A stretch of DNA of 61,134 nucleotides from Roseococcus sp. SDR (GCF_019083995.1 NZ_JAHRCU010000024.1:1-61134); one strand, 5' to 3'. Positions 1 through 9,212 are shown, numbered from the stretch's first letter. The notes: generated by a model from the sequence alone, not told the origin. Numbers and translations are program-made.

Positions 1-314
1 AGCCCGCCGCGCGCCCGGCCGCGACGCCCGCACCCGCGCAACAGGCCCGGCCCGCGCCGGCCGCCGGCGGCCGCTTCATGGTGCAGTTCGCCGCGACCCG
101 CAGCGAGGAGGCCGCCCGCACCGAGTGGGAGCGCCTGCAGCGCCGCATTCCTGAACTCGCGGGCCGGCAGCCCATCATCACGCGGCTGGAGCGGGACGGG
201 CAGCCGACCCTCTGGCGCGTCCGCACCGGCGGCTTCGCAGATGCCGCCGCCGCCCGCGCCTTCTGCGAGCCCATCCGCGCGCGGGAGATCGCCTGCATCC
301 CGGCGGGTGGCTGA
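1..314 (+). CDS. SPOR domain protein, C-terminal part (5' truncated by window)
   Basis: The frame is open from base 3, with no start inside the window that would keep the whole protein. It reads as an Ala/Pro-rich linker of about 25 residues followed by a domain of about 80 residues (FMVQFAATRSEEAA at the start, WRVRTGGFADAAAARAFC near the end). This matches the SPOR fold, which binds denuded septal peptidoglycan; in alphaproteobacteria SPOR proteins are usually anchored by an N-terminal transmembrane helix, which would lie before the window. The stop is 1 base before the nagZ start, so the two are probably co-transcribed. A SPOR gene ahead of nagZ is a common alphaproteobacterial arrangement. 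Confidence 0.8.
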   Translation, partial: PAARPAATPAPAQQARPAPAAGGRFMVQFAATRSEEAARTEWERLQRRIPELAGRQPIITRLERDGQPTLWRVRTGGFADAAAARAFCEPIRAREIACIPAGG

Positions 315-315
315 G

Positions 316-1242
316 ATGAAGGCCGCCATCATCGGGGTCTCGGGCCTCCGCCTCACGGCGGAGGAGGCGACCCTGCTGCGCCGTCACCGCCCGCTCGGCG
401 CCATCCTCTTCGCCCGCAACGTGGCCGACCCCGCCCAACTTCGCGCGCTGACCGCCGAAATGCGCGAGTGCCTGGGCCGCGAGGCACCCATCCTGGTGGA
501 CCAGGAGGGCGGCCGCGTGGCGCGCCTCAAGCCGCCGCATTGGCGCGCCCATCCCCCGGCTGCCACCTTCGAGAATGGCCCGGAGGCCGCCGCCCAGGCC
601 ACCGCCGCCGCGATCGGCGCCGAATGCCGCGCCGTCGGTCTCGATGTGGTCTGCGCCCCGGTGCTGGATCTCCGCCTGCCGGGCATGCACCAGGTGATCG
701 GCGATCGCGCCTTTTCCGCCGATCCGGCCGAGGTCACGCGCCTCGCCGGCGCCTGGATCGCGGGCCTGCGGCAATCCGGCGTGCAGCCCGTCATCAAGCA
801 CATCCCCGGCCATGGCCGCGCGACGCTGGACAGCCATGAAGCGCTGCCGGTCGTGACCGCCAGCCGCGCAGAGCTCGCCGCCGATTTCGCGCCCTTCCGG
901 GCGCTGGGCACTCCCGACCTCTGGGGCATGACGGCGCATATCCTCTACACCGCGCTGGACGAGGCCCGCTGCGCCACCCTCTCGCCCCAGGTGATCGCCC
1001 AGGTGATCCGCGGCGAGATCGGCTTCGAGGGTTTTCTCCTCTCGGACGACCTCGGGATGAAGGCGCTGGCCGGCAATTTCGCGGAGCTCACGCTGGCCGC
1101 CCTTGGCGCGGGCTGCGACGCGGTGCTGCATTGCTCGGGCAAATTCGCCGAGACCGCCTCGGTGCTGGAGGCCGCCCCGCCGCTCACCGAGCGCGCGGCG
1201 GCCCGCCTCGCCGCCTCGCGCGGGCAAAGCCGGGCGGCCTAG
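316..1242 (+). CDS. nagZ: beta-N-acetylhexosaminidase NagZ (GH3)
   Basis: A 308-residue cytosolic glycoside hydrolase family 3 enzyme that removes N-acetylglucosamine from anhydromuropeptides during cell wall recycling. The signature KHIPGHGRATLDSH lies near residues 160-173 and carries the catalytic His/Asp dyad loop; the nucleophile is the Asp in LSDDLGM near residue 244. Length fits single-domain NagZ. The frame stays open further upstream (from 241), but the start at 316 gives the conserved N-terminus MKAAIIGVSGLRL and sits 1 base after the SPOR gene stop, so it is preferred. Upstream and downstream genes are on the same strand. Confidence 0.93.
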   Translation: MKAAIIGVSGLRLTAEEATLLRRHRPLGAILFARNVADPAQLRALTAEMRECLGREAPILVDQEGGRVARLKPPHWRAHPPAATFENGPEAAAQATAAAIGAECRAVGLDVVCAPVLDLRLPGMHQVIGDRAFSADPAEVTRLAGAWIAGLRQSGVQPVIKHIPGHGRATLDSHEALPVVTASRAELAADFAPFRALGTPDLWGMTAHILYTALDEARCATLSPQVIAQVIRGEIGFEGFLLSDDLGMKALAGNFAELTLAALGAGCDAVLHCSGKFAETASVLEAAPPLTERAAARLAASRGQSRAA

Positions 1243-1293
1243 GGCATGCTGCGCTCGCTGCCGCTCACTTCGCAGGCTCTGGCCTTTGTTTTC

Positions 1294-1342
1294 AGAGCAT
1301 CTTCACGCGTTCAGATGATTCCATCCGAACGCGATCTGCTCT
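1294..1342. repeat. intergenic palindromic element A (REP-like)
   Basis: Nested inverted repeat between nagZ and the M50 protease gene. The outer arms are AGAGCA (1294-1299) and TGCTCT (1337-1342). The inner arms are CGCGTTCAGATG (1306-1317) and CATCCGAACGCG (1322-1333), with one mismatch and a 4-base loop. Related elements occur at 10409-10507 and 57169-57204. It could end nagZ transcription, but there is no clear T-run. Confidence 0.6.
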
Positions 1343-1348
1343 AGCCGC

Positions 1349-2050
1349 GTGCTCGAGATGCTGCCCCAGCTCGCCATCGCGGTGATGGCGAGCGTCATCG
1401 CCATCACCCTGCATGAGGCGGCGCATGGCTATGCGGCGCTCTCCCTGGGCGACCCCACGGCCAAGTGGATGGGCCGCATCTCCCTGAACCCGATCCGCCA
1501 TGTGGACCCGGTGGGGACGCTGCTGGTGCCGGGCATCCTGCTCGTCTCGCAGCTTCTGGCCACGGGGCGCGTGGATGTGATGTTCGGCTGGGCCAAGCCC
1601 GTGCCGGTGGATGTGCGCAACTTCGCCAATCCGCGCGTGGGGATGATGTGGGTGGCCATCGCCGGGCCGGCCATGAATTTCGTTCTGGCCTTCATCGCGG
1701 CCCTGCTGATCCACCCCGCCTCCTGGCTGGAGGGTTCTCTCTCGGCCGACTCGATGGCGCTGGTCTATCGCTTCCTGGCCCTTTCCATCCTCGCGAATCT
1801 GGTGCTCGGCCTGTTCAACCTCTTTCCCATTCCGCCGCTGGACGGCGGCCGCATCATGGTGGGCCTGCTGCCGATGCGGGCTGCCATGGCCTATGCGCGG
1901 CTGGAACCGGCGGGGTTGTTCATCGTCCTCGGCGTGCTCTTCCTGCTGCCGGCGCTGATCCCGGCCTTCCAGCCCATGGATGTCTTCCTCCGCGAGATCA
2001 TCCGCCCCGCCTTCGATTTCACGCTGCGCGCCGCCGGAGTGAACCCTTGA
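1349..2050 (+). CDS. M50 family site-2 protease (intramembrane zinc metalloprotease)
   Basis: A 233-residue membrane protein with the zinc-binding HEAAH motif inside the first hydrophobic stretch (ITLHEAAHGYAALSLGD) and the second family motif NLFPIPPLDGGRIM near residues 153-166, which supplies the third zinc ligand. Four or more hydrophobic segments are visible. Small M50 proteins of this type lack PDZ domains and their substrates are mostly unknown. The start is GTG 1349; ATG 1358 is possible. Its 3' end overlaps scpA by 4 bases, so it is translationally linked to the condensin genes, a placement often seen in Rhodospirillales-like genomes. Confidence 0.88.
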   Translation: MLEMLPQLAIAVMASVIAITLHEAAHGYAALSLGDPTAKWMGRISLNPIRHVDPVGTLLVPGILLVSQLLATGRVDVMFGWAKPVPVDVRNFANPRVGMMWVAIAGPAMNFVLAFIAALLIHPASWLEGSLSADSMALVYRFLALSILANLVLGLFNLFPIPPLDGGRIMVGLLPMRAAMAYARLEPAGLFIVLGVLFLLPALIPAFQPMDVFLREIIRPAFDFTLRAAGVNP

Positions 2051-2811
2051 GCGGCGTCCAGGAATCGCTCCAGCTCGAGCTGGAGGGCTACCAGGGCCCG
2101 CTCGACGTGCTGCTGGAACTGGCGCGCGCGCAGAAGGTGGATATCCGCCAGATCTCCATCCTCGCACTCGTGGACCAGTTCCTCGCCATCGTCGAAGGCG
2201 CGCGCCGCGTCCGCCTGGAACTCGCCGCGGACTGGCTCGTCATGGCCGCCTGGCTCGCCTGGCTGAAATCCCGCCTGCTGCTGCCCGAGGAGGAGCGCGG
2301 GCCGGAGGAAGAGGACCCCATCCTCGCCGCGCACCGCCTGACGGAGCGCCTGGCCGAGCTGGACCGCATGCGCGCCGCCGCCGCCTGGCTGCAGAGCCGC
2401 GCCCAGCTGGGGCGCGAGGTGTTTGCCCGCGGCGCCCCGGAATCGCTGCGCGTGGAGGACCGTTCGGGCATCGTGGCCGACCTCGCTTCGCTCTTGCGCG
2501 CCTATGCCACGGCGCGGCGGCGGGGGGCGGCGGACCGGCCCTTCACGCCCAAGCCGCGCAAGCTCTGGTCGGTGGCCGAGGCGCTGGCCCGGCTGCAATG
2601 GCTGATCGGCAGCACGCCGGGCTGGAACACGCTCGCAAGCTTTCTGCCGGACGGGCTGCTCTCGCCGCTCGATCGCAAGGCGGCGGTGGCCAGCACGCTG
2701 ATCGCCGCGCTGGAAGCCGCACGCGGCGGCGGCGTCGAATTGCGCCAGGAGGAGGTCTTCGGCCCCATCCTGCTGCGCCGTCACGAGGGGGACCTCTATC
2801 ATGCCAGCTGA
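2047..2811 (+). CDS. scpA: segregation and condensation protein ScpA
   Basis: A 254-residue kleisin subunit of the SMC-ScpAB condensin, which compacts the chromosome and helps segregate origins. The N-terminal motif LEGYQGPLDVLLELARAQKVDI is split across the conserved first helix; the C-terminal winged helix ends in the EEVFGPILLRRH region. The start is TTG 2047, chosen because it overlaps the previous stop as TTGA and gives the family N-terminus SGVQESLQLEL. The frame continues far upstream without stops, but that extension is antisense-like filler inside the protease gene. Its partner smc begins at 59386 in this same window. Confidence 0.92.
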   Translation: MSGVQESLQLELEGYQGPLDVLLELARAQKVDIRQISILALVDQFLAIVEGARRVRLELAADWLVMAAWLAWLKSRLLLPEEERGPEEEDPILAAHRLTERLAELDRMRAAAAWLQSRAQLGREVFARGAPESLRVEDRSGIVADLASLLRAYATARRRGAADRPFTPKPRKLWSVAEALARLQWLIGSTPGWNTLASFLPDGLLSPLDRKAAVASTLIAALEAARGGGVELRQEEVFGPILLRRHEGDLYHAS

Positions 2812-3439
2812 CACCGACATCGAAGCCCCGGCCGAGACGCCCGCCGTGAACCCGGCCGATTTCGAGCACGGCCTGCGCGTGGCCGAGGCGCTGATCTTCG
2901 CCTCCGAACGCCCGGTCCCGGCGGCCCGCGTGCAGCTCGCGCTCCCGCCCGGCATTGATGCGCAGAGCGTGCTGACGGCGCTGCTCGCCCGCACCGCCGG
3001 CCGGCCGGTGGAGCTGGTGGAGGTGGGCGGCGGCTATGCCTTCCGCACCGCGCAGGACCTGGCGCCGGCCATCACCCGCGTGGTGGAGGTGCCGCGCCGC
3101 CTGCCGCGCGTGGCGATGGAGGCGCTGTCCATCGTCGCCTACCACCAGCCCGTTACCCGCGCCGAGATCGAGGAGATCCGCGGCGCGGCGCTGGCCCAGG
3201 CCAGCCTGGACGCGCTGCTGGATGCCGGGCTGATCGCGCCGCGCGGCCGCAAGGAGGCGCCGGGCCGCCCCACCCTCTGGGCCACCACCGCCCGCTTCCT
3301 GGACCAGTTCGGCCTGAAATCGCTGAACGAGCTGCCCCGCAAGGAGGAGCTGGTCTCGAGCGACATCGCGGCCATGGAACTGGCGCCGCCGCCGACCGGC
3401 GCGCCGCCGCTCATCGCCGAGGGCCAGCACGCGGCCTGA
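2801..3439 (+). CDS. scpB: segregation and condensation protein ScpB
   Basis: A 212-residue partner of ScpA with two tandem winged-helix domains. Recognisable segments are LRVAEALIFASERPV near residues 27-41 and MEALSIVAYHQPVTRAEIEEIRG near residue 106, shown here as a family pattern. The ATG at 2801 lies 11 bases inside the end of scpA, as expected for translational coupling of subunits. The last 40 residues are Pro/Ala-rich and poorly conserved in the family. The next gene (an ABC ATPase) follows after 40 bases, which hold a GC hairpin. Confidence 0.92.
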   Translation: MPADTDIEAPAETPAVNPADFEHGLRVAEALIFASERPVPAARVQLALPPGIDAQSVLTALLARTAGRPVELVEVGGGYAFRTAQDLAPAITRVVEVPRRLPRVAMEALSIVAYHQPVTRAEIEEIRGAALAQASLDALLDAGLIAPRGRKEAPGRPTLWATTARFLDQFGLKSLNELPRKEELVSSDIAAMELAPPPTGAPPLIAEGQHAA

Positions 3440-3451
3440 CCCTTATGGACA

Positions 3452-3469
3452 GGGCGGGCCGACCCGCCC
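3452..3469 (+). terminator. GC hairpin after scpB
   Basis: Perfect 7-bp stem GGGCGGG/CCCGCCC with loop CCGA, followed by AAAAGG rather than a T-run on the plus strand. It sits directly before the next start codon, so it could attenuate rather than end transcription. Confidence 0.35.
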
Positions 3470-3479
3470 AAAAGGCAGC

Positions 3480-4568
3480 ATGAGCCTCATTCTCTCCGAG
3501 ATCCGCCACAGCTATGGCGAGCGCGAGGTGCTGCGCGGCATCACCATCGAGGTGGCGCGGGGCGAAATCGTCTGCCTGCTCGGCCCCTCGGGCGATGGCA
3601 AGACGACGCTGCTGCGCCTCGTGGCCGGGCTTGAGCATCTGCAGCAGGGCCGCATCCTCCTCGATGGCAAGGTGCTGGCCGAACCGGGGCAGGACATCCC
3701 GCCCGAGGCGCGCCATGTGGGCTTCGTCTTCCAGGACTACGCGCTGTTTCCGCATTTGACCGTGCAGGAGAATGTGGCCTTCGGCCTGCGCGGCATGCCC
3801 AAGGGCGACCGCGTCTGGCGCGTGGCCGAGGCGCTGGCCCGGGTCGGCCTGGAAGCCTATGCCAGCGCCTGGCCGCACCAGCTCTCGGGCGGGCAGCAGC
3901 AGCGGGTCGCGCTGGCCCGGGCGCTGGCGCCGCGCCCGGCCGTGCTGCTGCTGGACGAGGCCTTCGCGAGCCTCGACGCCCGGCTGCGGGAGCAGGTGCG
4001 GGACGACACGCTGCATGTGCTGCAGGAGGCCGGGATCCCGGCCCTGATCGTCACCCATGACGCCGAGGAGGCGATGTTCATGGCCGACCGCATCGCCCTG
4101 ATGCGGGAGGGGCGGGTGGTCCAGCTCGGCACGCCCGAGGAGCTGTATCTCCAGCCCGCCGACCCCTTCGTCGCCACCTTCCTGGGCGAGGTGAACCGCC
4201 TGCCGGCCCGGATTCGCGAGGGCCAGGCCGTCAGCGTCATCGGCTGCGCGCCCGCCGGGGGCCTGCCCGATGGCAGCGCGGCCGAATTGCTGCTCCGCCC
4301 CGAGGGGCTGCGTGTGGTGCCCGCCGGGCAGGAGGGCAGCACGCTGGCCGAGGTCGAGGCCTGCCGCCTGCTGGGCGCCACCACGCTGGTCCATATGGCG
4401 GTGGCCGATGGGGAGGGCGGCGTGCTCCACCTGCATGCCCGCCTGCCCCCCGGCGCCACGCTGGTGCGCGGCCAGATGGTCGGTGTGGCGCTGGATCCGG
4501 GCCGCGCCTTCGCTTTTCCGCGCATCCAGGGGGGTGTCCCCGGTGCAACCGAGCCCCTGAGCGCCTAG
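3480..4568 (+). CDS. ABC transporter ATP-binding protein, FbpC/PotA-like, orphan
   Basis: A 362-residue nucleotide-binding subunit. Walker A is GPSGDGKTT near residues 37-45, the signature is LSGGQQQRVALARAL near 137-151, Walker B is VLLLDEAFASLD, and the switch His is in IVTHDAEEA. A C-terminal TOBE-like region of about 110 residues follows, as in importers for ferric iron, polyamines or sugars. No permease or binding protein is adjacent, so its partners must be elsewhere. It occupies the place between scpB and tatB where tatA is normally found. Substrate cannot be read from the sequence. Confidence 0.85.
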   Translation: MSLILSEIRHSYGEREVLRGITIEVARGEIVCLLGPSGDGKTTLLRLVAGLEHLQQGRILLDGKVLAEPGQDIPPEARHVGFVFQDYALFPHLTVQENVAFGLRGMPKGDRVWRVAEALARVGLEAYASAWPHQLSGGQQQRVALARALAPRPAVLLLDEAFASLDARLREQVRDDTLHVLQEAGIPALIVTHDAEEAMFMADRIALMREGRVVQLGTPEELYLQPADPFVATFLGEVNRLPARIREGQAVSVIGCAPAGGLPDGSAAELLLRPEGLRVVPAGQEGSTLAEVEACRLLGATTLVHMAVADGEGGVLHLHARLPPGATLVRGQMVGVALDPGRAFAFPRIQGGVPGATEPLSA

Positions 4569-4641
4569 ATAGCGCCAAGCCGCATTGGCGGCGCGCCGGG
4601 CTGCTGGTATCCAGGGCCGCGGAAACCGTATTGGGGATGGG

Positions 4642-5229
4642 ATGCTCGACCTCGCCTGGTCCGAGATTTTGTTGATCGCCGTGGTGGCGCTGGTGGTGAT
4701 CGGGCCCAAGGACCTGCCCGGCGCCATTCGCGGAATCGCGGACCTCATCAAGACCGGCAAGAAGAAGCTGGCCAGCTTCCAGCAGCAGGCGGATGAGCTG
4801 GTGCGCGAGGCGAAGCTGGACGAGGTCCGCAACCAGATCGCCGAGGTGAAGGGCGCGATCAACGAGATCCGCAGCTTCGACCTGAAGGGTGAGATCACCA
4901 AGACGGTGGATGCCGACGGCACGCTGACCAAGACCTTCTCCGAGAATCCGCTGGGCGGCAGCAGCACGCCGGCCTGGACGCCCCCGCCGACCGCGCGCGA
5001 CACGCCCGATGCGCCCGCGATGATCCCGCCGCAGACCATGGCGCCCTACAAGGCGCCCGATCCGGTGCCCCCGCCGCCGGCGCCCGACATGCCCTCCTTC
5101 GTGCCGCCGTCCACGCCCGCGCCGCTGAATGTGGCGCCGCCGCCCGCGCCGGCGCCCGTGACCCCGCCTGCGCCCACGACCGCGACCCCTGACACGCCCG
5201 CGGCGGAAGCCGCCGCCAAGACCGCCTGA
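4642..5229 (+). CDS. tatB: twin-arginine translocase subunit TatB
   Basis: A 195-residue inner-membrane protein. The N-terminal helix (MLDLAWSEILLIAVVALVVI) is followed by the conserved GPKDLPGAIR hinge and an amphipathic helix to about residue 70. The C-terminal third is a long Pro/Ala-rich tail. The family uses TatB with TatC as the receptor for twin-arginine signal peptides. ATG 4642 is chosen because it puts the membrane helix at the extreme N-terminus. The Glu in SEILLI matches the polar residue typical of TatB. tatC follows after 7 bases. No tatA precedes it. Confidence 0.9.
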   Translation: MLDLAWSEILLIAVVALVVIGPKDLPGAIRGIADLIKTGKKKLASFQQQADELVREAKLDEVRNQIAEVKGAINEIRSFDLKGEITKTVDADGTLTKTFSENPLGGSSTPAWTPPPTARDTPDAPAMIPPQTMAPYKAPDPVPPPPAPDMPSFVPPSTPAPLNVAPPPAPAPVTPPAPTTATPDTPAAEAAAKTA

Positions 5230-5236
5230 GGCCGCC

Positions 5237-6034
5237 TTGTCCAATACCGCGCAAGACGACGATCCCATCAACGACAAGCCGATGCCGCTCATCGAGCATC
5301 TGATGGAGCTGCGCCAGCGGCTCCTCTGGTCGGTTGGCGCCTTCTTCATCGCTTTCGCGCTCTGCTATTATTTCAGCACGAACATCTACGGCTTCCTGGC
5401 CGCGCCGCTCGCCAACGTCCTGTATGAGCAGGGCGGTGGCGACCGCCGGATGATCTTCACGGCGCTCTACGAGGCCTTCTTCACCTATCTGAAGGTGGCC
5501 TTCTTCGGCGCCGTCTTCTTCTCATTCCCGATCTGGGCGACGCAGCTCTGGCTCTTCATCGCGCCGGGCCTGTACCGGAGCGAGAAGCGGGCGATCATGC
5601 CCTTCCTGGTCGCCTCGCCCATCCTGTTCCTGCTGGGCGCGGCGCTGGCCTATTACTTCATCTTCCCGCTGGCCTGGCACTTCTTCATCAGCTTCGAGAC
5701 GCCGGCCGGCGCCGGCACGGTGCCGATCCAGCTGGAGGCGAAGGTGAGCGAGTATCTCTCGCTCGTCATGCACATGATCCTGGCCTTCGGCCTCGCCTTC
5801 CAGATGCCGGTGGCGCTGGTGCTGCTGTGCCGCGTGGGCATCCTCAGCGTGGCGAGCCTGCGCAAGGGGCGGCGCTACGCGATCGTGGGGATGTTCGTGC
5901 TGGCCGCGATCATCACGCCGCCGGATGTGATCAGTCAGGTCGGCCTCGCCGTGCCGCTGATCCTGCTCTACGAGATCTCGATCCTCTTCGCGGCCTGGAT
6001 GACGCCCAAGCCGCCGCCGGAAGAAACGGCGTAG
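5237..6034 (+). CDS. tatC: Sec-independent protein translocase TatC
   Basis: A 265-residue protein with six predicted membrane spans. The family signature [13 protein letters not shown] occurs at residues 17-29 and precedes the first span; the acidic residue in the FISFETP loop is also typical. TatC recognises the RR motif of Tat signal peptides together with TatB. The start is TTG 5237 (ATG 5282 would remove the 15-residue acidic leader). Likely local clients are the Tat-type precursors encoded here, such as MsrP at 52133. Confidence 0.93.
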   Translation: MSNTAQDDDPINDKPMPLIEHLMELRQRLLWSVGAFFIAFALCYYFSTNIYGFLAAPLANVLYEQGGGDRRMIFTALYEAFFTYLKVAFFGAVFFSFPIWATQLWLFIAPGLYRSEKRAIMPFLVASPILFLLGAALAYYFIFPLAWHFFISFETPAGAGTVPIQLEAKVSEYLSLVMHMILAFGLAFQMPVALVLLCRVGILSVASLRKGRRYAIVGMFVLAAIITPPDVISQVGLAVPLILLYEISILFAAWMTPKPPPEETA

Positions 6035-6059
6035 TCTCTCTCTTCACGGTGAACTGACC

Positions 6060-7322
6060 ATGCATGACATCAGGGCGGTGCGCGCCGATGCGGCCGCATT
6101 CGACGCGGCGATGGCGCGGCGGGGGCTGGCGCCGCAGTCCGCGACGCTGATCGCACTCGACGAGGCTCGGCGCGAGGCGATCCGCGGCACCGAGGCGGCG
6201 CAGAGCCGCCGCAACGAACTCAGCCGCGAGATCGGCGCGGCCATGAAGCGCGGCGACAAGGATGAGGCGGAGCGTCTGAAGGCCGAGGTCGCCGCCATTC
6301 AGGCCGCCGCCGCCTCCGACCTGCCGGGCCAGCGTGAGCGCGAGCTGACGGCCGCGCTGGAGGTTCTGCCGAACATCCTCGATGCCGAGGTGCCCGAGGG
6401 CCGCGACGAGACGGCCAATGTCGTGCTGCACACCCACGGTACGCCCGCCGAACTGCCCGACGCCAAGCAGCATTTCGAGCTGGGTGAGGCGCTGGGCCTG
6501 ATGGACTTCACCGCGGCGACGCGGCTTTCGGGCAGCCGCTTCGTGGTGCTGAAGGGCCAGCTCGCGCGGCTGGAGCGGGCGCTTGGGCAATGGATGCTGG
6601 GCCTGCATGTGGACACGCATGGCTACATGGAAGTGGCGCCGCCGCTGCTGGTGAACGCCACCACGCTCTATGGCACGAACCAGCTGCCGAAGTTCGAGGA
6701 AGACCTGTTCAAGACGGGCGATCACTACCTGATCCCGACGGCCGAGGTGCCGCTGACGAACCTCGTCGCCGACCAGGTGATCGCCGAGCCGGTGGAGCCT
6801 TTGCGCTACACGGCGCTGACGCCCTGCTTCCGGTCTGAGGCCGGTTCGGCGGGGCGGGACACGCGCGGCATGCTGCGCCAGCACCAGTTCAGCAAGGTGG
6901 AGATGGTTTCCATCACGCGGCCGGAGGACAGCGATGCCGAGCATGAGCGCATGACGCGCTGTGCCGAGGCGGTGCTGACGGCGCTGGGGCTGACCTGGCG
7001 GCGGGTGTTCCTGTGTGCCGGCGATACGGGCTTCGGGGCGGCGCGGACCTATGACCTGGAGGTCTGGCTGCCAGGGCAGAAGGCCTGGCGGGAGATTTCC
7101 TCCTGCTCGAATTGCCGGGATTTCCAGGCGCGGCGGATGAAGGCGCGGTTCAAGCGCGGCAAGGAAATGGTCTTGCCGCACACGCTGAACGGCTCGGGCG
7201 TGGCCGTGGGCCGTGCCCTGATCGCGGTGATGGAAACCCACCAGCAGCCCGACGGGACCATTCTGGTCCCCGAGGTTCTCCGCCCCTGGATGGGCGTTGC
7301 GGTGGTGGGGTGCGGGGCCTGA
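6060..7322 (+). CDS. serS: serine--tRNA ligase
   Basis: A 420-residue class II aminoacyl-tRNA synthetase. The N-terminal coiled-coil arm (about residues 25-105) binds the long variable arm of tRNA-Ser. Motif 2 contains [20 protein letters not shown] near residues 254-273 and motif 3 contains [18 protein letters not shown] near 376-393. TAEVPLTN and the GTNQLPKF segment are also family hallmarks. Full length; ATG 6060 gives the standard MHDIRAVR start. It ends the tat cluster and is followed by a terminator shared with a convergent gene. Confidence 0.95.
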   Translation: MHDIRAVRADAAAFDAAMARRGLAPQSATLIALDEARREAIRGTEAAQSRRNELSREIGAAMKRGDKDEAERLKAEVAAIQAAAASDLPGQRERELTAALEVLPNILDAEVPEGRDETANVVLHTHGTPAELPDAKQHFELGEALGLMDFTAATRLSGSRFVVLKGQLARLERALGQWMLGLHVDTHGYMEVAPPLLVNATTLYGTNQLPKFEEDLFKTGDHYLIPTAEVPLTNLVADQVIAEPVEPLRYTALTPCFRSEAGSAGRDTRGMLRQHQFSKVEMVSITRPEDSDAEHERMTRCAEAVLTALGLTWRRVFLCAGDTGFGAARTYDLEVWLPGQKAWREISSCSNCRDFQARRMKARFKRGKEMVLPHTLNGSGVAVGRALIAVMETHQQPDGTILVPEVLRPWMGVAVVGCGA

Positions 7323-7335
7323 GGCCCCGGCGGGT

Positions 7336-7362
7336 GCCGGGCAGAGCCCGGCTTAGCTTTTT
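7336..7362 (+). terminator. Rho-independent terminator after serS
   Basis: Perfect 7-bp stem GCCGGGC (7336-7342) and GCCCGGC (7346-7352) with loop AGA, followed by TTAGCTTTTT. It lies between serS and the convergent DUF169 gene, whose stop codon is in the tail. Confidence 0.65.
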
Positions 7363-8171
7363 CCTGCGTAGCTCTTCCCCATCCCCTCGGCGGGATCGGC
7401 CTGCGGCCCATAGGGCATGATCGGATAGCGCAGTCCGGCTTTCGAAAGCCCGCGCAGCCCCGTCACCGCGCGGGCCAGGTCGGCCGGCGGGCAGGCCATC
7501 AGCATCTCGTCATCCGCGACGCCGCCATATCGGCGCTCGGCGTAGCAGGGGAGCGAGAGGCAGACGGTGCGGTCGCGCAGGGCGCGGCCCCAGCTATCGG
7601 CGCAAGCGCTCTCGCCGGTGATGGAGAAGTCGTAGCGCTGGTAGTTGCGCCACTGCAGCCCGTTGATGAACAAAATCATCTGCGCCGGGTTGCCGTAGAA
7701 GAGGCAGATGTCGGGCGGGTCGAGGCGCGCGGCGCGCAGCGGCGAGATGACGAGGCCGTGGTATTCGGCGGGCACGCGGGGCATCTGCGCCTGGTGTGCG
7801 GCCGAGGCCTCGATGTTCTCGAACCAGACGCCCTCCATCTTGCGGCCGGAGAGGTAGAGCTCGGAGGGCGTGTTCAGGCCGATCACGCCGCCGCAATTGC
7901 TGAATTCGGGCACGTTCTCGTGCGTCACGCCGAGCGTGAAGCCGGCGAGGCGCGCTTGCGTGACAAGCTGGCAGGTGGAGAAGCGCTTGCCCGGCGTGGG
8001 CCGGCGCAGGCCGGGGACGGCGGCCATCTCGTCGGGGTCGCGGAAGAGCTTCATGCCGATGGGCAGGGTGCGCAGGCGGAGCAGCTCGGTCAGCGCATGG
8101 GCGTGCTCGGCGATGGCGGTGGCCCCGAGTTCTTTTGTGGCTTGCGGCGCTTCGGGCGATCCATCTGGCAT
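7353..8171 (-). CDS. DUF169 family protein
   Basis: A 272-residue soluble protein. Its pattern (LPIGMKLFRDPDEM, FSTCQLVTQARLAG, CYAERRYGGVADDEMLMACP) matches the DUF169 family, whose biochemical function is not established. Cys residues in CQLV, SNCGG, CYAERRYGG and ACP are suggestive of metal or cofactor binding, but that is inference. No signal peptide. It is divergent from the ICL-type enzyme gene at 8241, with 69 bases between the starts, so the two may share control. Convergent with serS. Confidence 0.75.
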   Translation of the reverse strand: MPDGSPEAPQATKELGATAIAEHAHALTELLRLRTLPIGMKLFRDPDEMAAVPGLRRPTPGKRFSTCQLVTQARLAGFTLGVTHENVPEFSNCGGVIGLNTPSELYLSGRKMEGVWFENIEASAAHQAQMPRVPAEYHGLVISPLRAARLDPPDICLFYGNPAQMILFINGLQWRNYQRYDFSITGESACADSWGRALRDRTVCLSLPCYAERRYGGVADDEMLMACPPADLARAVTGLRGLSKAGLRYPIMPYGPQADPAEGMGKSYAGKS

Positions 8172-8240
8172 GGCGGCGTTCCTCTGTTATTCTCGGAAGC
8201 CTCGCACGGGGCCTCGCCCGGCGGAAGACGGGAGAGTGGC

Positions 8241-9206
8241 ATGCGGTTGGGTCAGGCGCAGACGGGACGCCCCGGTGAGCGGTTTCGCGCCTTGCTGGCC
8301 ACGCACAAGCCGCTGGTGGTGCCGGGCTGCTACAATGCGCTCTCGGCGCTGATCCTGGAGGAGGCGGGGTTCGAGGCGGTCTATATGTCCGGCTACGGCA
8401 CCTCGATCGGGCTGCTCGGCCTGCCGGATGCGGGGCTCGCGACACTCAGCGAGATGGCGCTGAACGCGAAGCTGATCGCGAGTGCCGTGCGCGTGCCGGT
8501 GATCGCGGATGGCGATACGGGCCATGGCAATGCGATCAACGTGGTGCGCTGCGTGGAGGAGTTCATCCGTTCGGGCGTGGCGGGAATCCATCTGGAGGAC
8601 CAGGTGGCGCCGAAGCGCTGCGGCCATGTGGCGGGGCGCGAAGTGATCGGCCGCACGGAGGCGGTGGCCAAGATCCGCGCGGCGGCCGATACGCGCAGCG
8701 CGATCGACCCGAGCTTCCTCATCATCGCGCGCACCGATAGCCGCGGCGCGCATGGCGGCTCGCTGGAGGAGGCGATCTGGCGCGCGAATGCGTTCCTGGA
8801 TGCCGGTGCGGACCAGGCCTTCGTCGAAGGGCCCGCGAGCGAGGCGGAGGTGGAGCGCATCACGCGCGAGGTGAAGGGCCCGGTCTTCTACAACATGACC
8901 GGCATCTCGCCGCGCATGAGCGCCGAGCGCATGGGCGAACTGGGGATCGCCACCTGCATCCTGCCCGGCGCGCTGCTCCGGCAATCCATCATGGCGATGG
9001 GGGACCTCGCCGCCGAGCTGCGCCGCGACGGGCCGATGGCGGAAGCGCGGATGACGGAGCGGCTCTCCAACCACCGCCTCGGCAACCTGCACAAATTCTC
9101 GGGCTTCGATGAGATCCGCGCGCTGGAGCAGGCCTATCTGCCGCCCGAGGCGCAGGAGAAATACGAGGGTGGTCTCGGCCATCGCCCGGATGCGCCGCGC
9201 GGATGA
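8241..9206 (+). CDS. isocitrate lyase/PEP mutase superfamily enzyme (oxaloacetate decarboxylase or carboxyvinyl-carboxyphosphonate mutase type)
   Basis: A 321-residue TIM-barrel enzyme. Clear family features are PGCYNALSALILEEAGFEA, the Mg-binding VIADGDTGHGNA near residues 86-97, HLEDQVAPKRCGH (the K-R-CGH catalytic loop variant) near 120-132, and IARTDSRGAHGG. Members cleave C-C bonds of small 2-hydroxy or 2-oxo dicarboxylates such as methylisocitrate or oxaloacetate; the substrate here is not readable. ATG 8241 has upstream GGGAGAG and starts the normal N-terminus; a much longer open frame upstream runs through the opposite-strand DUF169 gene and is rejected. Confidence 0.85.
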   Translation: MRLGQAQTGRPGERFRALLATHKPLVVPGCYNALSALILEEAGFEAVYMSGYGTSIGLLGLPDAGLATLSEMALNAKLIASAVRVPVIADGDTGHGNAINVVRCVEEFIRSGVAGIHLEDQVAPKRCGHVAGREVIGRTEAVAKIRAAADTRSAIDPSFLIIARTDSRGAHGGSLEEAIWRANAFLDAGADQAFVEGPASEAEVERITREVKGPVFYNMTGISPRMSAERMGELGIATCILPGALLRQSIMAMGDLAAELRRDGPMAEARMTERLSNHRLGNLHKFSGFDEIRALEQAYLPPEAQEKYEGGLGHRPDAPRG

Positions 9207-9212
9207 CGCGCG

